Assembly (NCBI GenBank): GCA_016879935.1
Contig: JAACJQ010000312.1
Location: forward strand, 1 to 64,000
Source: Archangiaceae bacterium
GTDB lineage: Bacteria; Myxococcota; Myxococcia; Myxococcales; Myxococcaceae
Length of the DNA: 64,000 nt
Direction: 5' to 3'
Under the pieces are notes generated by a model. That model was not told the DNA's origin, made no database searches, and worked only from the letters and a program-made list of their open reading frames with translations. This document shows, in pieces, positions 34,841 to 43,610 of the stretch. Position numbers and translations under genes: made by a program. Every line of letters begins with the position of its first letter. Position 1 is the stretch's first letter.

Positions 34841-34858
34841 GTGTGAAGACGTGTGAAG
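34841..34858. promoter_or_regulatory. Direct repeat of GTGTGAAG with 10-base period
   Basis: GTGTGAAG occurs at 34841-34848 and again at 34851-34858, one helical turn apart, between the divergent lipoprotein and metallo-beta-lactamase genes. This spacing suits two protein subunits on one DNA face. The same octamer forms part of the palindrome at 47843..47858. Confidence 0.35.
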
Positions 34859-34897
34859 CGTCGAGCGAACCGCCGTGCCGGACGCTACACAGCGGCC

Positions 34898-35977
34898 ATG
34901 CCCCACCCCCGCGTCCTCGGCAGCAAGGCTCATGGTGCGCGTCTCGAGCGCGTTCAGGCCTCGAAGCGCTTCAAAGACGGCGTCTTCACCAACACGAAGA
35001 AGGTGTCGCCCGGGCTCAAGGGCAACCCGCTCCCGCTGCTGGGCGAGTACTTCTTCTCGAGCACGCAGCGCGAACCCCGCGGCGTCTTCCCCGTGCTCGA
35101 CCCGCGGCCGACCTGGCAGACGCGCGCCGAGACGGGCCTGCGTGTGACGTGGCTCGGGCACAGCACGCTGCTGCTCGAAGTCGACGGCGTGAAGGTGCTG
35201 ACCGACCCTGTCTTCGGTGACCGCGCGTCTCCTCTCGGCTTCGCGGGCCCGAAGCGGTTTCACAAGACGCCCGTGCGCTTCGACGAGCTGCCCGAGCTCG
35301 ACGCGGTGTTGATCAGCCACGACCACTACGACCACCTCTGCCTGCCGACGATGACCGAGCTGGCGAAGTCGAAGGTGCCCATCGTCACCTCGCTCGGCGT
35401 GGGCGCGCACCTCGAGTCGTGGGGCGTCGCGGCAGAGCGCATCACCGAGCTCGACTGGGGCGACGTCGCCCCCGTGAAGGACCTGCGGCTCACCGCGACG
35501 CCGGCGCAGCACTTCTCAGGGCGTGGCGTGGGCGACCGCAACACGACCTCGTGGGCGAGCTTCGTGCTCGAGAACGGCAAGCACCGCGTCTTCTTCTCGG
35601 GCGACACGGGCCTCACCGAAGAGTTCCGCGACATCGGGCAGCGCTTCGGCAAGTTCGACCTCGCGATGTTCGAGGTCGGCGCGTTTCACGAGCAGTGGGG
35701 CGACATTCACCTCGGGCCGCACAACGCGCTCAAGGCGTGGGAGCTGCTCGGCTCGGGCACCTTCCTTCCGATTCACTGGGGCACCTTCAACCTCGCGCTG
35801 CACGCGTGGGACGAGCCGGCCGAGACGCTCGCCAGCCTGGTGCAGGAGCGTGGCGTGCCCATGGTGACGCCGCGCCTCGGAGCGCCCATCGAGCCGTCGC
35901 GCGTCGAGCGCTTCGACCCGTGGTGGCGCGAGGTGGCCGACTCGAGCGCCGCGAAGCGCCTCGTGCCCGCGACCTGA
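34898..35977 (+). CDS. Metallo-beta-lactamase-fold hydrolase (NAPE-PLD/UlaG-like)
   Basis: A 359-residue cytoplasmic hydrolase. It has the N-terminal helix and strand LRVTWLGHSTLLLEVDGVKVLTDPVF, the metal motif ISHDHYDH (HxHxDH), then ATPAQHFSGRG (third His), FFSGDTG (bridging Asp) and LPIHWGTF (last His). This set is typical of the NAPE-phospholipase-D-like branch, which cleaves phosphodiesters or lactones. The start at 34898 is favoured because an upstream in-frame ATG adds only an Arg-rich stretch. Confidence 0.85.
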   Translation: MPHPRVLGSKAHGARLERVQASKRFKDGVFTNTKKVSPGLKGNPLPLLGEYFFSSTQREPRGVFPVLDPRPTWQTRAETGLRVTWLGHSTLLLEVDGVKVLTDPVFGDRASPLGFAGPKRFHKTPVRFDELPELDAVLISHDHYDHLCLPTMTELAKSKVPIVTSLGVGAHLESWGVAAERITELDWGDVAPVKDLRLTATPAQHFSGRGVGDRNTTSWASFVLENGKHRVFFSGDTGLTEEFRDIGQRFGKFDLAMFEVGAFHEQWGDIHLGPHNALKAWELLGSGTFLPIHWGTFNLALHAWDEPAETLASLVQERGVPMVTPRLGAPIEPSRVERFDPWWREVADSSAAKRLVPAT

Positions 35978-36032
35978 CTTTCGCCGAAGTCGAAATACAG
36001 TTCGCCGCATCGACCCGACACACCGCACCGAT

Positions 36033-37886
36033 GTGGATGGTTGGCGCGGCGTGGCGGTCACGCTCGTCGTGCTCTTTCACGCCTGGCCCTCGCTGCTGCC
36101 GGGCGGCTTCGTCGGCGTCGACGTCTTCTTCGTCATCTCGGGCTTCGTCGTCGCGCGCATGGTGGCGGCGCAGCTCGAGCGCGGCTCCTTCGGGGTGAAG
36201 GCGTTCTTCCTGCGGCGGGTGAACCGGCTCGCGCCCGCGATGTTGCTCATGCTCGTCTCGACGCTGGTGGCCTCGGCGCTGATTCTCTCGCCGACGTTGC
36301 TCGCGCAGGTCGTCGCCTCTGCAGCGGGAGCGCTCACGCTGGTGGCCAACCTCGTCTTCGCGATGCAGGCCGGGTACTTCGACCAGCTCGCCGACGTGAA
36401 GCCGCTGCTCCACTGCTGGTCGCTCGCGGTCGAGGAGCAGTTCTATCTGGCGGTGCCGCTCGCCGTGCTCCTCGGGAAGCGGCTGAGCCCGCGGGTGAAC
36501 GACGTGTTGCTCGTGTTCTGCTTCGCGCTCTCCTTCGGTGCGAGCGTGTGGCTCACCTCGACGTCGCCCCAGTGGGCGTACCTGGTGCCCACGACACGAG
36601 CGTGGGAGCTGCTCGAAGGCGTCCTCCTCGCTCGAGCGGGTGAGCGCGCGACACCGTCATCACGCTGGCTGCGGGAGGTGCTGAGCGTCGCGGGCCTGCT
36701 GCTCATCCTGGGCGCTGCCATCGGCTTCGACCGCACCACCGTCTTCCCCGGCGCATGGGCCGCGCTGCCCGTCGGTGGAACGGTGCTGGTGCTCGCGACC
36801 GGTCCACGCACGGTGCTCGCCTCGCTCGTGAGCCGCCGCGTGGTGGTCGGGCTCGGGTTGATCAGCTACCCGCTCTACCTCTGGCACTGGCCTGCCCTGA
36901 CGCTGGGCCGGCTCGCCCTGCCCGTCGACCAGCACGCCGTGGGCACGCCGCTGTTGGTGGCGCTCTCGCTGGTGCTGTCGGTCGTCACCTGGCGCTTCGT
37001 CGAGCGGCCGGTGCGTCAGAGGCAGTCGCGCACCATCGCCCTCGCGCTCGTGGGCACGGCGGCAGCGCTTGCGGTCGCGCTCACCACCGTGCAGCTGAAG
37101 TTCACGCCAGACGATTGGGCGTTCTGGAACCCCGTCGCCGCGAAGGTGGCGCGCTTCGAAGCGAACTACCCCTACGAAGGCGACGCGAAGTTCGGCACCT
37201 GCTGGCTGGTCGACGAACGAAAGCCTGCGCTCCCCCAGTGCATCGAGCTCGAGCCACCCGAGCTTCCCCTCGTGATGGTGTGGGGTGACTCGCACGCGGC
37301 GAGGCTCACGGCGGGGCTTCGCGCGCTGCAGGCCGAAGCCACGCGACCCGTCTTCCGTCTCGGGCAGCGCACGCGCTCGAGCTGCCCGCCGCTGTTCGGC
37401 GTCGGCTCCGACATCTGCGTCGAGGCGAACGAGGCAGTGCTCGTCGAGCTGCGAAGGGTGCAGCCCACGGTGCTCATTCTCGACGCGCGGTGGCGGCTGT
37501 ACCCGAACCAGACGCTGCTCCGGGAGTCGCTGGTGAAGCTGCGCGCCGCGTTGCCACGAACCGCCGTCGTCGTAGTGGGGCCCGTGCCCGAGTGGCGCGT
37601 GACGCTCCCGTGGGTGCTGTCGATGCGCGTGCATGGCGACACCATTCCCGAACGGTCGATGCCCATCGGCCTGCCCGAGCAGCGCGAGCTCGACCGCCTC
37701 ATCGCCGAGACCGTGACCTCGACCCACACCCGCTTCGTCTCGGCCATCGACGAGCTCTGCACGTCTTCGGGTGACTGCCTCGTGAAGCTCGCCGACGAGC
37801 CGCTGATGCTCACCTCGTGGGACTACGGGCACCTCACGACGCCCGCGGCCCGGCTCATCGGCGTGCGCCTGCTCAGCGAGTGGTGA
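36033..37886 (+). CDS. OafA/YrhL-type acyltransferase with SGNH domain
   Basis: About 617 residues. The first 340 are an acyltransferase-3 membrane domain of about ten helices, with the diagnostic FHAWPSLLPGGFVGVDVFFVISGF and SLAVEEQFYL motifs. The C-terminal 250 residues are a periplasmic SGNH domain with VWGDSHAARL (GDS nucleophile). Such proteins move acyl groups onto cell-surface sugars. The first usable start, GTG 36033, cuts into the conserved DGWRG motif; the open frame continues upstream (about eight coding-like residues) with no start codon. The true start may therefore be non-canonical or altered. Confidence 0.85.
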   Translation: MDGWRGVAVTLVVLFHAWPSLLPGGFVGVDVFFVISGFVVARMVAAQLERGSFGVKAFFLRRVNRLAPAMLLMLVSTLVASALILSPTLLAQVVASAAGALTLVANLVFAMQAGYFDQLADVKPLLHCWSLAVEEQFYLAVPLAVLLGKRLSPRVNDVLLVFCFALSFGASVWLTSTSPQWAYLVPTTRAWELLEGVLLARAGERATPSSRWLREVLSVAGLLLILGAAIGFDRTTVFPGAWAALPVGGTVLVLATGPRTVLASLVSRRVVVGLGLISYPLYLWHWPALTLGRLALPVDQHAVGTPLLVALSLVLSVVTWRFVERPVRQRQSRTIALALVGTAAALAVALTTVQLKFTPDDWAFWNPVAAKVARFEANYPYEGDAKFGTCWLVDERKPALPQCIELEPPELPLVMVWGDSHAARLTAGLRALQAEATRPVFRLGQRTRSSCPPLFGVGSDICVEANEAVLVELRRVQPTVLILDARWRLYPNQTLLRESLVKLRAALPRTAVVVVGPVPEWRVTLPWVLSMRVHGDTIPERSMPIGLPEQRELDRLIAETVTSTHTRFVSAIDELCTSSGDCLVKLADEPLMLTSWDYGHLTTPAARLIGVRLLSEW

Positions 37887-38013
37887 GCGGTGATTCACCA
37901 TCTCCCTCAGGCTGCCACCCTCCGCCGACAGCCCTGAATGGTCGTTTTTCACCATCGAGAGGCGACTTGTGACCATGGTCACGGCGGCGGCTGCGCACTA
38001 CTTCTCACGCACC

Positions 38014-38853
38014 ATGAAAACACTGCTCGCTGCGCTGCTCTTCGCCGTTCCCGCTTTCGCTGCTCCGCTCAAGGTGACGCCCATCGTCGGCTCACCGCAG
38101 GGCTTCTTCGTCACCTCGACGCTCGTGACCGGTGACAAGGAGGCGCTCGTCATCGACCCCGCCTTCACGCTCGCCGATGCGCATCGGGTCGCTGCTGCCG
38201 TGCTCGACTCGGGCAAGAATCTCACCACCATCTTCGTGACGCACGGGCACCCCGACCACTACTTCGGTGCCGTCGTGCTGAAGGCGGCCTTCCCGCAGGC
38301 GAAGCTCGTCGCGAGGCCCGAGACCATCAAAGACATCGAGAAGTCGTGGAAGGGCAAGGTCGCGCAGTGGGGCCCGATGTACGGCGCGAACCTGACCGAC
38401 GCTCCGGTGATTCCCGAGGCGCTCTCGGGAGACTCGCTCACCGTCGACGGCGAGACGCTCACGCTGCACGGCGGCGTGCAGGGCGACGACGGGCACAACA
38501 CGTACGTGTGGATTCCCTCGGCGAAGGCGGTCGTGGCGGGCGACACCCTCTACAGCGGCGTGCACGTGTGGACTGCCGAGACGAAGGCCGCGAACCGCAC
38601 CGCGTGGCTCGCGACGCTCGACGCCATCGAGAAGCTCAAGCCCGAGCTCGTCATCGCCGGCCACAAGGTGCCCGACGCGAAGGATGATGTGTCGGCCATC
38701 ACCTTCACGCGCGACTACTTGAAGGCGTTCGACGTCGCCGTGAAGGGCTCGAAGACGGCGGCCGAGGCGCTCGAGAAGGTGAAGGCGAAGTACCCTTCTG
38801 CCGCGCTCGACGTCATCGCGCGCATCGGCACCGAAGCGCAGTACGCGAAGTGA
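38014..38853 (+). CDS. Exported metallo-beta-lactamase-fold hydrolase
   Basis: About 279 residues. MKTLLAALLFAVPAFAAP is a clear signal peptide, so the enzyme is periplasmic or secreted. The metal site is FVTHGHPDHYFG (HxHxDH), followed by GVQGDDGHNTYV (His), VAGDTLYSG (Asp) and VIAGHKVP (His). It resembles the class of secreted MBL-fold lactonase or hydrolase enzymes; the substrate is unknown. ATG 38014 places the signal at the N-terminus. It is followed after six bases by an AraC-type regulator that may respond to its substrate. Confidence 0.85.
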   Translation: MKTLLAALLFAVPAFAAPLKVTPIVGSPQGFFVTSTLVTGDKEALVIDPAFTLADAHRVAAAVLDSGKNLTTIFVTHGHPDHYFGAVVLKAAFPQAKLVARPETIKDIEKSWKGKVAQWGPMYGANLTDAPVIPEALSGDSLTVDGETLTLHGGVQGDDGHNTYVWIPSAKAVVAGDTLYSGVHVWTAETKAANRTAWLATLDAIEKLKPELVIAGHKVPDAKDDVSAITFTRDYLKAFDVAVKGSKTAAEALEKVKAKYPSAALDVIARIGTEAQYAK

Positions 38854-38859
38854 GGCGTG

Positions 38860-39726
38860 ATGGGTGACGTCGTCGAGCTGGGGTTTCGCAGCAGCGTTCG
38901 CCCGGGGCTGGGCTTCGAGGTGATGCGGTTCTCGGAGCTCCGGCGGCGTACGCTCACCCACGCGCTCGACGGCCTCACCCGCCCGCAGTTTCACCTGGTG
39001 GCGGCCTGTCTCACCGGGCGCACGCGGCATCGGGTCGACTTCGAGCGGCACCTGCTGCGCCCTCGCGACCTCGTCTTCGTCGCGCCCGGCCGCGTGCAGG
39101 GCTTCGACCCGACGCCGGGGCTCGAGCTGTCGCTGCTGCTCTTCACGCCCGAGTTCCTGCAGCTCTCGGCGGATCCACGGTTGGTCGACCCGCTCCGCGG
39201 AGCGCGCGTGTTGTCGCCGTTCTGGAAGACGCCGGTGCTGAACGTACCGAAGGCGCTGTGGCCCGACGTGACGGGGCTGATCAGCCAGCTCGAGCGCGAG
39301 TACGCACGGCCGGCCGATGGCGTTCAGACGGCGGTGCTCTCGTCACTCCTTCGGGCGTTGCTGCTGCAGCTCGAGCGGCTCGTGACGAACGCCGAGGGCG
39401 CGTCGACGGCGCCACCTGCGCTCGAGCGGTTCCGGGAGACGCTGGAGCAGGGCCTCGAGACGAGCCGCTCGGTCGAGCACTACGCCAGGCTCGCGAAGGT
39501 GACGCCGAGAACGTTGAACCGGTTGACGCTCCGGCACCTCGGCGTGGGCGCGAAGCAGACCATCGACACGCGCGTGGTGCTCGAGCTCAAACGCCTGCTC
39601 GCCTACAGCGACCTCTCGGTGAAGGAGCTCTCGGCCCGCTTCGGCTTCGACGAGCCGACGAACCTGGTGAAGTTCTTCAAGCGGCACACCGGCACGACAC
39701 CGCAGCGGTTTCGCGACGCGCGCTGA
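38860..39726 (+). CDS. AraC-family transcriptional regulator
   Basis: About 288 residues. The N-terminal half is a cupin-like sensor (FHLVAACLTGRTRHRVDFERHLLRPRDLVFV). The C-terminal half is an HTH_18 pair: HYARLAKVTPRTLNRLTLRHLG, then LSVKELSARFGFDEPTNLVKFFKRHTGTTPQRFR. GTG 38857 and ATG 38860 are both possible; GAGG sits just upstream. It follows the exported MBL hydrolase gene by six bases, suggesting it controls that gene or is co-expressed with it. The 3' end recurs in degenerate form downstream (39692..39918). Confidence 0.88.
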   Translation: MGDVVELGFRSSVRPGLGFEVMRFSELRRRTLTHALDGLTRPQFHLVAACLTGRTRHRVDFERHLLRPRDLVFVAPGRVQGFDPTPGLELSLLLFTPEFLQLSADPRLVDPLRGARVLSPFWKTPVLNVPKALWPDVTGLISQLEREYARPADGVQTAVLSSLLRALLLQLERLVTNAEGASTAPPALERFRETLEQGLETSRSVEHYARLAKVTPRTLNRLTLRHLGVGAKQTIDTRVVLELKRLLAYSDLSVKELSARFGFDEPTNLVKFFKRHTGTTPQRFRDAR

Positions 39727-39918
39727 GCAGGAGCTCCGGCCTCGACGAGCCGTGCAGCGCAAGGACACCGCAGCGCACCTCGTGACGTTCGCGCACCATG
39801 CCACAGCGATTCCGCGGCGTGCGCTGAGCAGGCGCTCTGCGGCAGCTCGCGACGTTCTTCGAGCGGCACCACGCCACGGCAATTTCCTGAGGCGCGCCGA
39901 GCGCAGACGTCCCAGCAA
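39692..39918 (+). repeat. Degenerate tandem echoes of the AraC gene 3' end
   Basis: The last 44 bases around the AraC stop (39692-39735) recur at 39794-39837 with nine mismatches (80% identity, no gaps). The second copy still reads T-M-P-Q-R-F-R-G-V-R-stop against T-T-P-Q-R-F-R-D-A-R-stop, and several differences are synonymous. A third copy near 39857-39910 starts GTTCTTCGAGCGGCACC, matching the gene's GTTCTTCAAGCGGCACA. A fragment GACACCGCAGCG (about 39764) is a further partial copy. The gap 39727-39970 holds no intact gene. Confidence 0.7.
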
Positions 39919-39970
39919 GAAGCGACGGCTCTGCGTCGGCCTTGTTCGAGCCAGGAATGGCGTCTGCCAC

Positions 39971-40702
39971 TCAGAGCTTCGAGAAGTACTCGACGACGGT
40001 CTGCTTGAACTCCGGCCTGCTGTAACCGTCGGCCTGCCGCGTCTCGAGCATCTTCACGAGCGCCGCCGCCGCGTCGTCTGCGCTCTGCGCATTCGGCAAC
40101 GCCCGCGAATCGACGCCACCGTGGAGCGCATTCTTTCCGAAGTCGGTCGCCACCACGCCGGGCGAGAAGAGCGACACCGTGATGCCGGGGTGCGTGGGCG
40201 CCAACTCGGCGCGCAGGTTGGCCGTGAGCGCGTTCAAGAAGTGCTTCGCGCCGCTGTACGCCGAGCGCTGCGCCGCGAAGGGCACGCGCCCCAGCATCGA
40301 CGAGACGTTGACGAGGTGGCCCGCGTTGCGCGCCTTGAAGTGCGGCAACACCGCCTGCATGCCGTAGAGCGCGCTCTTCACGTTCACCGTCATCATCTCG
40401 TCGACGTCGGCGTCGCTCAGCTCCGACGGCATTCGCGAGATGCCGCGGCCCACGTTGTTCACCCACACGTCGATGCGGCCGTGCTGCGCGAGCGCCGTGG
40501 CGACGACCCGCTCGACGTCACTGCGGCGGGTGACGTCGGCGACGATGGTCTGCGCTCCACCACCCGCGAGGCTCACCGACGAGAGCGCCTCGGCCCGCCG
40601 CGCCACCAGCACCGGCCGCGCTCCCTTCGCGAACACCTGCTTCGCCAACGCCTCCCCGATGCCTGCGCTCGCGCCCGTGATGACGATGACCTGGTCGTTC
40701 AT
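39971..40702 (-). CDS. Short-chain dehydrogenase/reductase
   Basis: A 243-residue classical SDR using NAD(P). It has the cofactor motif TGASAGIG (about 9-16), an acidic ADVTRRSD turn, the NNVG motif after strand 4, the catalytic Ser in VNVSSMLG and YSGAK (YxxxK). The C-terminal HPGITVSLFSPGVVATDFG is typical of the PG motif region. The substrate is unknown. It is divergent from the zinc-ribbon membrane protein gene, with about 87 bases between them. Confidence 0.92.
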   Translation of the reverse strand: MNDQVIVITGASAGIGEALAKQVFAKGARPVLVARRAEALSSVSLAGGGAQTIVADVTRRSDVERVVATALAQHGRIDVWVNNVGRGISRMPSELSDADVDEMMTVNVKSALYGMQAVLPHFKARNAGHLVNVSSMLGRVPFAAQRSAYSGAKHFLNALTANLRAELAPTHPGITVSLFSPGVVATDFGKNALHGGVDSRALPNAQSADDAAAALVKMLETRQADGYSRPEFKQTVVEYFSKL

Positions 40703-40789
40703 GGCGCGCGTTGTACGTCATCACCCACGCTCATGCCGGGGCACTTCGGGCGATGAAGTCGAAGACGTTGTGGTGCTACAGCCGCGCGC

Positions 40790-41167
40790 GTGCCGACCCG
40801 AAACGTGCCCGTGCGGTTGAGTCTGGGCTCCGAGCAGCCCACGCAGGCCACCGTCGTCATCGCCGACTGGACGATGCTCGAGCGCCTGCGCCGCGGCGCG
40901 ATGGTGCTGGGCCTCGCGTGGGGCGCCGCCGGCTTCAGCATCGTGATTCCAGTCCTGCACTTCGTGCTCCCGCCGATTCTGCTGCTGTTGGGGCCCATTC
41001 TCTGCGTGTGGCGGGTGCTGACACGCTCGTCGTTCAAGGAGGGCACCGGCCCCTGCCCGCGCTGCAAGCCGGAGCGGACGATGACGATGGGCGGCAAGGT
41101 CGAGCCCGAGACGAACGTCTTCTGCGACGGCTGCGGCAATCAACTCACGCTCAAGTTGCAAAGTTGA
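40790..41167 (+). CDS. Small membrane protein with zinc-ribbon-like tail
   Basis: A 125-residue protein from GTG 40790. A hydrophilic N-terminus precedes two close membrane segments (AMVLGLAWGAAGFSIVIPVL and LPPILLLLGPILCVW). The C-terminal 50 residues carry CPRC and CDGC pairs about 25 residues apart, a zinc-ribbon or rubredoxin-like knuckle. The role is unknown; such proteins may act as small membrane-bound metal or nucleic-acid adaptors. Just after the stop a short sequence of the gene end is repeated (41156-41192). Confidence 0.7.
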   Translation: MPTRNVPVRLSLGSEQPTQATVVIADWTMLERLRRGAMVLGLAWGAAGFSIVIPVLHFVLPPILLLLGPILCVWRVLTRSSFKEGTGPCPRCKPERTMTMGGKVEPETNVFCDGCGNQLTLKLQS

Positions 41168-41266
41168 AAGGTCGGCTTTGCAGGTTTGAAAGAGGGCCCC
41201 AGTCGCGGTCGCGCGTCAGGCACACGGCCTTTCGCCGCCGCGGGCTGAGCGCTATTTCGTGTGGTG

Positions 41267-42703
41267 ATGCGACTGGGCGTGTTGGGTGAAGCGGGGCTGA
41301 AGTTGCTGCAGCTGGGTGGAGTCGACGTGGCCGAGGGCGCTTGCGACGCCCGGGTCTGCTCGGTGGCCGAGCTGCTCGAGTCTCCACATGGCGTCGCCGG
41401 CGTGGTGGTGGTGGCGACCGAGGCGCCCGTGACGGTGGGCCTCGCTGCGCGCCTGTTCCGGCTGGGAGCGCACGCCATCGGTCCCGCGACGGCGCTGCGG
41501 GCGCTGGAGCGAGTCCCCACGACGACGTCTCTGGCCGACCGCTTCCTCGCGTGGGCCTCGGCGGGACGACTCTCCGGCCTCGTGAAGGTGCTCGCGAACA
41601 CCCCACTCGAAGGCGTCGCGCTGTTCGATGGCGGCGCTCTCCGCGCTGCCACCTTCTGCGGCCTGCACGGCGCCGCCGCGCTCGACGAGATGCTGGCCAT
41701 CGAAGACACCGAGCCGACGCTGGAGTCGACGCGCGACGCCGACGCGGGCCAGCGCATGACGGTGGTGCTCGCCGAAGACGACCAGTCGCTCAACTCGTTG
41801 CTGTCGCGCGTGCTCGAGAGCGCCGGCTATCGCGTGCTGAGCGCCGAGAACGGGCTCGAGGCGTTGACGCTGGTGCAGCGCTTCCCCACCGACATCGTCG
41901 TCTCCGACATCGACATGCCGCGCCTCGACGGCTGGGGCCTCCTACGCACGCTGCGGAGCGACCCGAACACCCGTGAGATTCCCGTCGTGCTGCTCTCGGC
42001 CTACGAAGACGCCGTCGGCACGCTGAAGGCCGCGAAGGCCGGCGCGCGCGCGTACCTGAAGAAGTCGGGCCGCTCGCGTGAGGTGCTCGACACGGTGAGC
42101 ATTCTGGTGACGCCACGCCGCACGGTGAAGCAGGCGGTGCTGAAGGAGCGCGACTTCGAGGTGGTGCTGCCGGCTGTCGGCGCGCAGTGGGTGCTCTCGC
42201 AGCTGGCCGAGTTCGAAGCGACGGGCACGCTCGAGCTGGAAGACGAGCTCGGCCGCTACGAAGTCACCGTCTCGAAAGGCGCGCTCGCCAGCGCCATCGC
42301 CCAGAACGGCAGCCTGCGCGTCGACGGCACTGCCGCGCTCGAGGCCCTCGTCACCAGCCGCGGCACCGGCACCTTCTCGTTCCGCCCGGCGCTGGCCGAC
42401 CCGAGCGCCCCGTCGGTCTTCACCGCGCTCGAAGACGTGCAGCGTGGGCTCTTGCGCTTCGGCGCCGACCGCGCGCGCGAGCTGCTCGAGTCTCCCCGGC
42501 GCCTGCGGCTCAACCACGAGCTCTCACACCTCTACCGTCGCGCCGCGTCGTCGGCCGAGCTGCGCATCATCAAGGCCCTCGAGGAGCGTCACCCGACCCT
42601 TGGAGAACTCGCCTCACGCGCCGAGGTCGACGAGCGGCAGGCGGAGCGGATTCTGCTCGAGCTGCTCAAGCGCGGCATCGCTGAAGAAGACATCAGGCAG
42701 TGA
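41267..42703 (+). CDS. Response regulator with C-terminal DUF4388/PATAN-like domain
   Basis: About 478 residues. Residues 1-155 form an unrecognised domain, perhaps a degenerate receiver plus a PATAN-like piece (SGLVKVLANTPLEGVALFDGG). Residues about 160-285 are a receiver: acidic pair LAEDDQ, phospho-acceptor VVSDIDMPRLDG, switch LLSAYED and Lys in AYLKKS. Residues about 300-375 are DUF4388-like (LAEFEATGTLELEDELGRYEVTVSKGAL). A helical C-terminus follows (LGELASRAEVDERQAERILLELL), winged-helix-like. GTG 41261 and GTG 41264 are alternative starts. Its 3' end recurs downstream. Confidence 0.82.
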   Translation: MRLGVLGEAGLKLLQLGGVDVAEGACDARVCSVAELLESPHGVAGVVVVATEAPVTVGLAARLFRLGAHAIGPATALRALERVPTTTSLADRFLAWASAGRLSGLVKVLANTPLEGVALFDGGALRAATFCGLHGAAALDEMLAIEDTEPTLESTRDADAGQRMTVVLAEDDQSLNSLLSRVLESAGYRVLSAENGLEALTLVQRFPTDIVVSDIDMPRLDGWGLLRTLRSDPNTREIPVVLLSAYEDAVGTLKAAKAGARAYLKKSGRSREVLDTVSILVTPRRTVKQAVLKERDFEVVLPAVGAQWVLSQLAEFEATGTLELEDELGRYEVTVSKGALASAIAQNGSLRVDGTAALEALVTSRGTGTFSFRPALADPSAPSVFTALEDVQRGLLRFGADRARELLESPRRLRLNHELSHLYRRAASSAELRIIKALEERHPTLGELASRAEVDERQAERILLELLKRGIAEEDIRQ

Positions 42704-42910
42704 GCAGCACCGGCGGACGCTGACGTCGTTGTTCACTCGTTGAGGTGCGGTCGCCGAAGAAGACTTCGAGCAGCGTCGCCCTACGGACGCTGACGTCATG
42801 CACCGAGCCTGGCGCAACTCGCGAGGCTGGGCTTCAGCCGCGACGGGCGCGGGTGTGCGTGAAGCGGTCGCGCGTCGCGCTGCGGGCGCAGAAGACGTCG
42901 GGCAGTGTCA
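42672..42910 (+). repeat. Degenerate tandem echoes of the response-regulator gene 3' end
   Basis: TCGCTGAAGAAGAC in the last codons (42678-42691) returns as TCGCCGAAGAAGAC at 42751-42764, and the block CGGACGCTGACGTC just after the stop (42714-42727) returns unchanged at 42784-42797. The two matches are offset by 73 and 70 bases, so one unit has lost three bases. A third copy near 42888-42910 has AGAAGACGTCGGGCAGTG against the gene's AGAAGACATCAGGCAGTG. No intact gene occupies 42704-42936. Confidence 0.7.
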
Positions 42911-42936
42911 TCGGCACGCCGAAGCCAGAGCTCCAT

Positions 42937-43593
42937 TCACCCCGGGCGCGAGGCCCCGGCACGTTCGACCGCATCGAGCCACGCCTGCACCAGAAACCGA
43001 AAGTCATCTTCGGCCTTGGTCCGCACGAACTCGACGCCGAGCGCGGCCAGGTGGGGAAAGTGCTCGGCTGGGAACTGGTTCGGGTCGTACTGGTCCCACG
43101 TCTCTTGCGCCTGCTCACGCGTCTCGACGAGGCCGCGGGTGTGCGTCAGCACGAAGCCAAAACAGAAGGCAATCATGCTGCGCTGCGCGCTCACCTGGTG
43201 CGTGGGCGAGAGGCCGGCTTCAGCCAGCGCGCCGATGAGCTGGTCGAGCCCGAGCAGCACTCGCGCGTCTCTGGGCTGCGCCGTCTCGGCGGCCAGCACG
43301 CCCACCAGCGCGGGGTGCGCCAGTAGCGCCTGGTAGAGCCCGACCGCGATGCCCTCGGCCCGCTGCCGCCACGGCTTCGTCAGGTCGGGTGGCGGAATCG
43401 TCGAGAGCGCGAGGTCGGCGAGGGCCGACAGCAGGTCCTGCTTGTCGGTGACGTGGTGGTACAGCGACATCGCCTCGACCTTGAGCGCGCTGGCGAGCCG
43501 CCGCATCGAGAGGCCCTCGAGCCCTTCGTCGTCGAGCAGCTTCATCGCCTTCTCGAGAATGAGCGCCCGCGTCAGGGGCTTTCGTTTCTTCAT
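42937..43593 (-). CDS. TetR-family transcriptional repressor
   Basis: A 218-residue repressor. Residues 1-55 are the TetR HTH (LILEKAMKLLDDEGLEGLSMRRLASALKVEAMSLYHHV). The rest is a helical ligand domain of the TetR C-terminal type (HPALVGVLAAETAQPRDARVLLGL). It is transcribed divergently from the small lipoprotein gene at 43679; two symmetrical operator-like elements lie in the 85-base gap, so it probably represses both itself and that gene. Confidence 0.9.
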   Translation of the reverse strand: MKKRKPLTRALILEKAMKLLDDEGLEGLSMRRLASALKVEAMSLYHHVTDKQDLLSALADLALSTIPPPDLTKPWRQRAEGIAVGLYQALLAHPALVGVLAAETAQPRDARVLLGLDQLIGALAEAGLSPTHQVSAQRSMIAFCFGFVLTHTRGLVETREQAQETWDQYDPNQFPAEHFPHLAALGVEFVRTKAEDDFRFLVQAWLDAVERAGASRPG

Positions 43594-43610
43594 CGCGTAC
43601 GCACCACCAG

